Part shown: positions 62,175 to 64,000 of the stretch, in pieces
Layout of the letters: each line of letters begins with the position of its first letter
How positions within the stretch are numbered: the stretch's first letter is position 1
Assembly (NCBI GenBank): GCA_016201435.1
Contig: JACQCT010000007.1
Coordinates: 1-64,000 of the forward strand
DNA: 64,000 bases
Source: Nitrososphaerota archaeon
GTDB taxonomy: Archaea > Thermoproteota > Nitrososphaeria > Nitrososphaerales > Nitrosopumilaceae
Direction: 5' to 3'
Notes under the pieces: model-generated
What the model was told of the DNA's origin: nothing
What the model saw: only the letters and a program-made list of their open reading frames with translations
The model's database searches: none
Made by a program: the position numbers and the translations under genes

Positions 62175-62615
62175 ATGGAAAAAGACGAAGTATTATTTGT
62201 TGGCACTGCAGAAGCAGAACATGTAGAAATGTACCTAAAAGCTATATGGCATATCAAAGAAAGTGGAGATCCTGTAAAAATAAGTACCATTTCCAAGATG
62301 CTAAACGTGAGGCAGCCAAGTGTTGTACAAATGTTAAAAAAACTAAATGAGTCAAAGCTTGTAAATTATAACAAAACTGGAGTATCTCTTACCAAAAGTG
62401 GCGAACAGGTAGGTACTAACATGATGCGAAATAGTAGATTGCTTGAAGTGTTGATGGACAGTGCACTTAAGGTCGATATTGATGAAGAGATGGTTTGTGG
62501 AATTGAACATCACATGAATGAACAATTCACAGATGCTCTTTGTACTATGTTAAAACATCCAAGAAAATGTCCACATACACATGATATTCCACGCGGTAAA
62601 TGTTGTAAAAATTAA
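62175..62615 (+). CDS. DtxR/MntR-type metal-dependent repressor
   Basis: A 146-residue regulator. Residues about 8-70 form the winged helix (EMYLKAIWHIKESGDP, ISKMLNVRQPSVVQMLKKLN, GVSLTKSG). The dimerisation/metal part carries IEHHMNEQF and the C-terminal CPHTHDIPRGKCC, which corresponds to the CPHGxPIP segment of short DtxR/MntR proteins. It would repress iron or manganese uptake genes when metal is bound. No SH3-like domain, as in MntR. It follows the TrmB gene by 22 bases. Confidence 0.88.
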   Translation: MEKDEVLFVGTAEAEHVEMYLKAIWHIKESGDPVKISTISKMLNVRQPSVVQMLKKLNESKLVNYNKTGVSLTKSGEQVGTNMMRNSRLLEVLMDSALKVDIDEEMVCGIEHHMNEQFTDALCTMLKHPRKCPHTHDIPRGKCCKN

Positions 62616-62655
62616 TTTTGAAATAAGTTATATCATAGTATAAGTTTGTAATATC

Positions 62656-62811
62656 ATGACCTGTTTCTGTGGATGCGAAACTTATGTCAAAGATGCTAAT
62701 GGCTTTAAGGTTGGATGTGTAAAATGCAATCATGGCCCTCAAAACCATGAAGAAAGTTTCAAGCTAAAATCAAATCTAGAAGATAGTCAAAAGCGCGGTT
62801 CTCTTTCCTAG
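62656..62811 (+). CDS. small Cys-rich, probably zinc-binding protein, 51 aa
   Basis: An ORF too short for the track. The translation starts MTCFCGCETYVKDANGFKV, continues GCVKCNHGPQNHEES and ends KRGSLS. The CxCxC ... CxxCxH pattern suggests one zinc site. The start is 40 bases after the DtxR gene, on the same strand, and an ATATCATG context precedes it. Its coding nature rests on the Cys/His pattern and clean ATG-to-TAG frame. Function unknown. Confidence 0.6.
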   Translation: MTCFCGCETYVKDANGFKVGCVKCNHGPQNHEESFKLKSNLEDSQKRGSLS

Positions 62812-62813
62812 TG

Positions 62814-63130
62814 TCATTCTCCAATTAATTTAACAAGTATTCTTTTTGATCTTCTTCCGTCAAACTCTCCATAAAAAATTTGTTCCCATGGTCCAAAGTC
62901 AAGTTTTCCTTTTGTTATTGCTACAACAACTTCTCTTCCCATGATCTGTCGTTTTAAATGCGCATCAGCGTTATCTTCACCAGTTCTGTTATGTTCGTAT
63001 TGATCTATTGGTTCATGTGGAGCTCCTTGACTCCACTTTTTTGAACAATCTCTTCAACTTGTGATGTTATGTTCACAAATCCTCTTCTTGAAGGCACATT
63101 GAATGTTAGATATTCTGTAACTGAATTCAT
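62814..63130 (-). pseudogene. broken YjbQ/UPF0047 gene (internal deletion and frameshift)
   Basis: Reading the - strand from ATG at 63128-63130 gives [19 protein letters not shown], then [17 protein letters not shown], and runs into a TAG. In another frame from about 63037 on, the sequence reads [56 protein letters not shown] and ends KLIGE-stop. Both pieces match UPF0047/YjbQ proteins. The middle, about 35-40 residues that contain the HTT/HIT catalytic-His region, is missing, and the 317-base length is not a multiple of three. A deletion, not one miscalled base, explains this. The gene lies between two intact + strand genes. Confidence 0.7.
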
Positions 63131-63166
63131 TATAAGTCAAGATATATGTTTATGATAAATATTTAA

Positions 63167-63229
63167 TGCAGGCTCAGAACTCAAGATCCTTCTCATCATA
63201 TCAAAGGGATTTGGTCATCAACGCCTGCA
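63167..63229. repeat. inverted repeat TGCAGGC / GCCTGCA in a GC-richer spacer
   Basis: A perfect 7-base inverted repeat with arms 63167-63173 and 63223-63229 lies in a stretch that is visibly less AT-rich than the spacers elsewhere. A smaller TCAAG-AAG-CTTGA palindrome follows near 63264. The short ATG frame inside (23 codons) is not convincing. It could be part of a small RNA or a remnant; nothing decides it. Confidence 0.3.
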
Positions 63230-63303
63230 GCATCTAATTTTTACTGTTCCTAATTGAGTCTTTCAAGAAGCTTGATAAAAGGCAGAGGTCAGAATTTAGA
63301 TTA

Positions 63304-63729
63304 ATGGTCGCAATAGATGCTGCGTGCTCCCTTGAAAGTTTCAGGAAGTTTGTGATCCTTAGCACATGCAATTCTTTCGTTCCTGAAAGCTACTTTGAGG
63401 ATTACGAGGTATTTCCAGAACGTGAAGAAAGTCCAGGGCTTATTTATGTCGAAGCTGCCGACAAGGTAACTCTCAAGAAAATTCGTGACATGACTTTTGT
63501 CAATGCAAAGGATGTTTTAGGAATAATATATTCATCAAAAAGTGGAAACACCAACTTAAAGTGGCGTCAGATCAGACGAAATAGTGGAAAAGTAATTGGC
63601 GATGCTTCTACCAATACGCTCGTAAACTTGACAGAGGCAGGCGTTATTACGCAAGAGTGGGTCCAAAACTACCTAAGAAAAAAAGCTGGCGAAAAACAGC
63701 AAGCCAATACAAGCGAATTAACTAACTAA
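63304..63729 (+). CDS. hypothetical protein, 141 aa, GC-richer than neighbours
   Basis: A 141-residue soluble protein, no signal peptide or membrane helix. Alternating strands and helices in the first half (RKFVILSTCNSFVPESYF, LIYVEAADKVTLKK) and a basic centre (LKWRQIRRNSGK). Codons are richer in G+C than in the island. The frame is open for about 18 codons upstream of the ATG back to a TAA but offers no alternative ATG, GTG or TTG. A T-rich tract after the stop (CTTTTTATTTTTGTTTTTT) may be the terminator. No family recognised. Confidence 0.6.
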   Translation: MVAIDAACSLESFRKFVILSTCNSFVPESYFEDYEVFPEREESPGLIYVEAADKVTLKKIRDMTFVNAKDVLGIIYSSKSGNTNLKWRQIRRNSGKVIGDASTNTLVNLTEAGVITQEWVQNYLRKKAGEKQQANTSELTN

Positions 63730-63730
63730 A

Positions 63731-63753
63731 CCTCTTTTTATTTTTGTTTTTTA
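63731..63753 (+). terminator. T-rich terminator before pelota
   Basis: CTCTTTTTATTTTTGTTTTTTAA directly follows the stop of the 141-aa gene. Archaeal transcription ends in such oligo-T tracts without requiring a hairpin. The pelota ATG follows about 17 bases later, so the tract may also overlap its promoter region. Confidence 0.4.
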
Positions 63754-63769
63754 ATGTTAAAGTTATAAA

Positions 63770-64000
63770 ATGATTGCAAAACCAATTGATGAAAATTCAA
63801 TAGCGTTGATTCCAGAAGAATCAGACGATCTATTTACATTACGAAGAATAATAAAAAAAGGAGACAGACTTACTGGAGATACTACACGTGCAATAAAGCA
63901 AGAAAAGGAATTTGCAAGACCAGATAGGGGCGAGCGGGTTAAAATAAAAGTCGCATTAGAAGTTGGAAAAATTTCTATTGATGATGTAGTAGACAGACTA
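63770..64000 (+). CDS. pelA: Pelota (mRNA surveillance factor), N-terminal fragment
   Basis: The ATG at 63770 opens a frame to the window edge, 77 residues. The start MIAKPIDENSIALIPEESDD, then LFTLRRIIKKGDRLTGDTTR, and RGERVKIKVALEVGKISIDD match the N-terminal Sm-like domain of archaeal Pelota closely. Pelota, with aEF1A-type GTPases, rescues ribosomes stalled on broken mRNA. The central and C-terminal eRF1-like domains are outside the window. Confidence 0.85.
   Translation, partial: MIAKPIDENSIALIPEESDDLFTLRRIIKKGDRLTGDTTRAIKQEKEFARPDRGERVKIKVALEVGKISIDDVVDRL

Noticed and set aside
63166-63237. 23-codon ORF in the spacer before the 141-aa gene
   Set aside because: Too short, no motif, and it lies in the inverted-repeat region; more likely non-coding.
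1-64000. CRISPR arrays, rRNA genes, insertion sequences, integrases
   Set aside because: No regularly spaced direct repeats, no rRNA-like segments and no transposase or integrase motifs (DDE, RHRY) were found while reading the ORFs and spacers.

Overview
This window looks like chromosomal DNA of an ammonia-oxidising archaeon of the Nitrososphaerota (Thaumarchaeota), probably a Nitrosopumilales-type lineage. The DNA is AT-rich and many genes start with TTG or GTG. Transcription looks largely leaderless, with TATA boxes about 25-30 nt before start codons. The gene content is archaeal: Orc1/Cdc6, Pelota, TrmB and DtxR regulators, a tetraether-synthase-like radical SAM enzyme and an F420:NADP oxidoreductase. 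A Rieske/cytochrome b/membrane-cupredoxin operon is typical of ammonia oxidisers. The organism call is inferred from protein families; no rRNA is present.

Region 1 (1-18.5 kb) is mostly housekeeping. It holds the 3' end of an OGG1-like DNA glycosylase, tRNA-Arg(UCU), and the complex III operon. A giant subtilisin-like protease sits beside a secreted coiled-coil protein. Then come a histidine phosphatase, an F420 pair (npdG and a PPOX-fold protein), a class I aminotransferase, tRNA-Arg(UCG), and several small membrane or unknown proteins. The region ends with a MIP18-PqqD fusion, an MtnA-like isomerase, a phosphoglucose/phosphomannose isomerase, and orc1/cdc6 behind an AT-rich spacer that may be a replication origin.

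Region 2 (18.5-59.5 kb) is a roughly 40-kb surface-glycan island whose genes repeatedly switch strand. The left part (18.5-30.7 kb) encodes a nearly complete nonulosonic (legionaminic/sialic-like) acid route: 4,6-dehydratase, DegT aminotransferase, hexapeptide acetyltransferase, NeuC-like hydrolase/epimerase, NeuB-like synthase and a nucleotidyltransferase. With it lie a DUF115/Maf-like protein and a B12-type radical SAM enzyme. The centre (33-40 kb) has RmlB/RmlA-type genes, an acyltransferase, and a four-gene operon fkbH - acyl carrier protein - MaoC hydratase - acpS, which is surprising in an archaeon. The right part (40-59.5 kb) carries glycosyltransferases (GT2, GT4), sugar epimerases and dehydrogenases, five SAM methyltransferases, a GAT-less asparagine synthase, a LamG protein, and a single 910-residue polypeptide joining a Wzx-like flippase to a GT-C transferase. 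Together these could make unusual nucleotide sugars, assemble and decorate a lipid-linked glycan, flip it and transfer it to surface proteins.

Region 3 (59.5-64 kb) returns to core genes: the Tes-like enzyme, TrmB and DtxR regulators, a tiny Cys-rich protein, a broken YjbQ (UPF0047) gene with an internal deletion, an unknown GC-richer ORF, and the start of pelota.

The strongest candidates for undescribed biology are the ACP/FkbH/MaoC/AcpS operon, the flippase-GT-C fusion, and the archaeal nonulosonate route with a short NeuB. No CRISPR array, rRNA gene, insertion sequence or integrase was seen.
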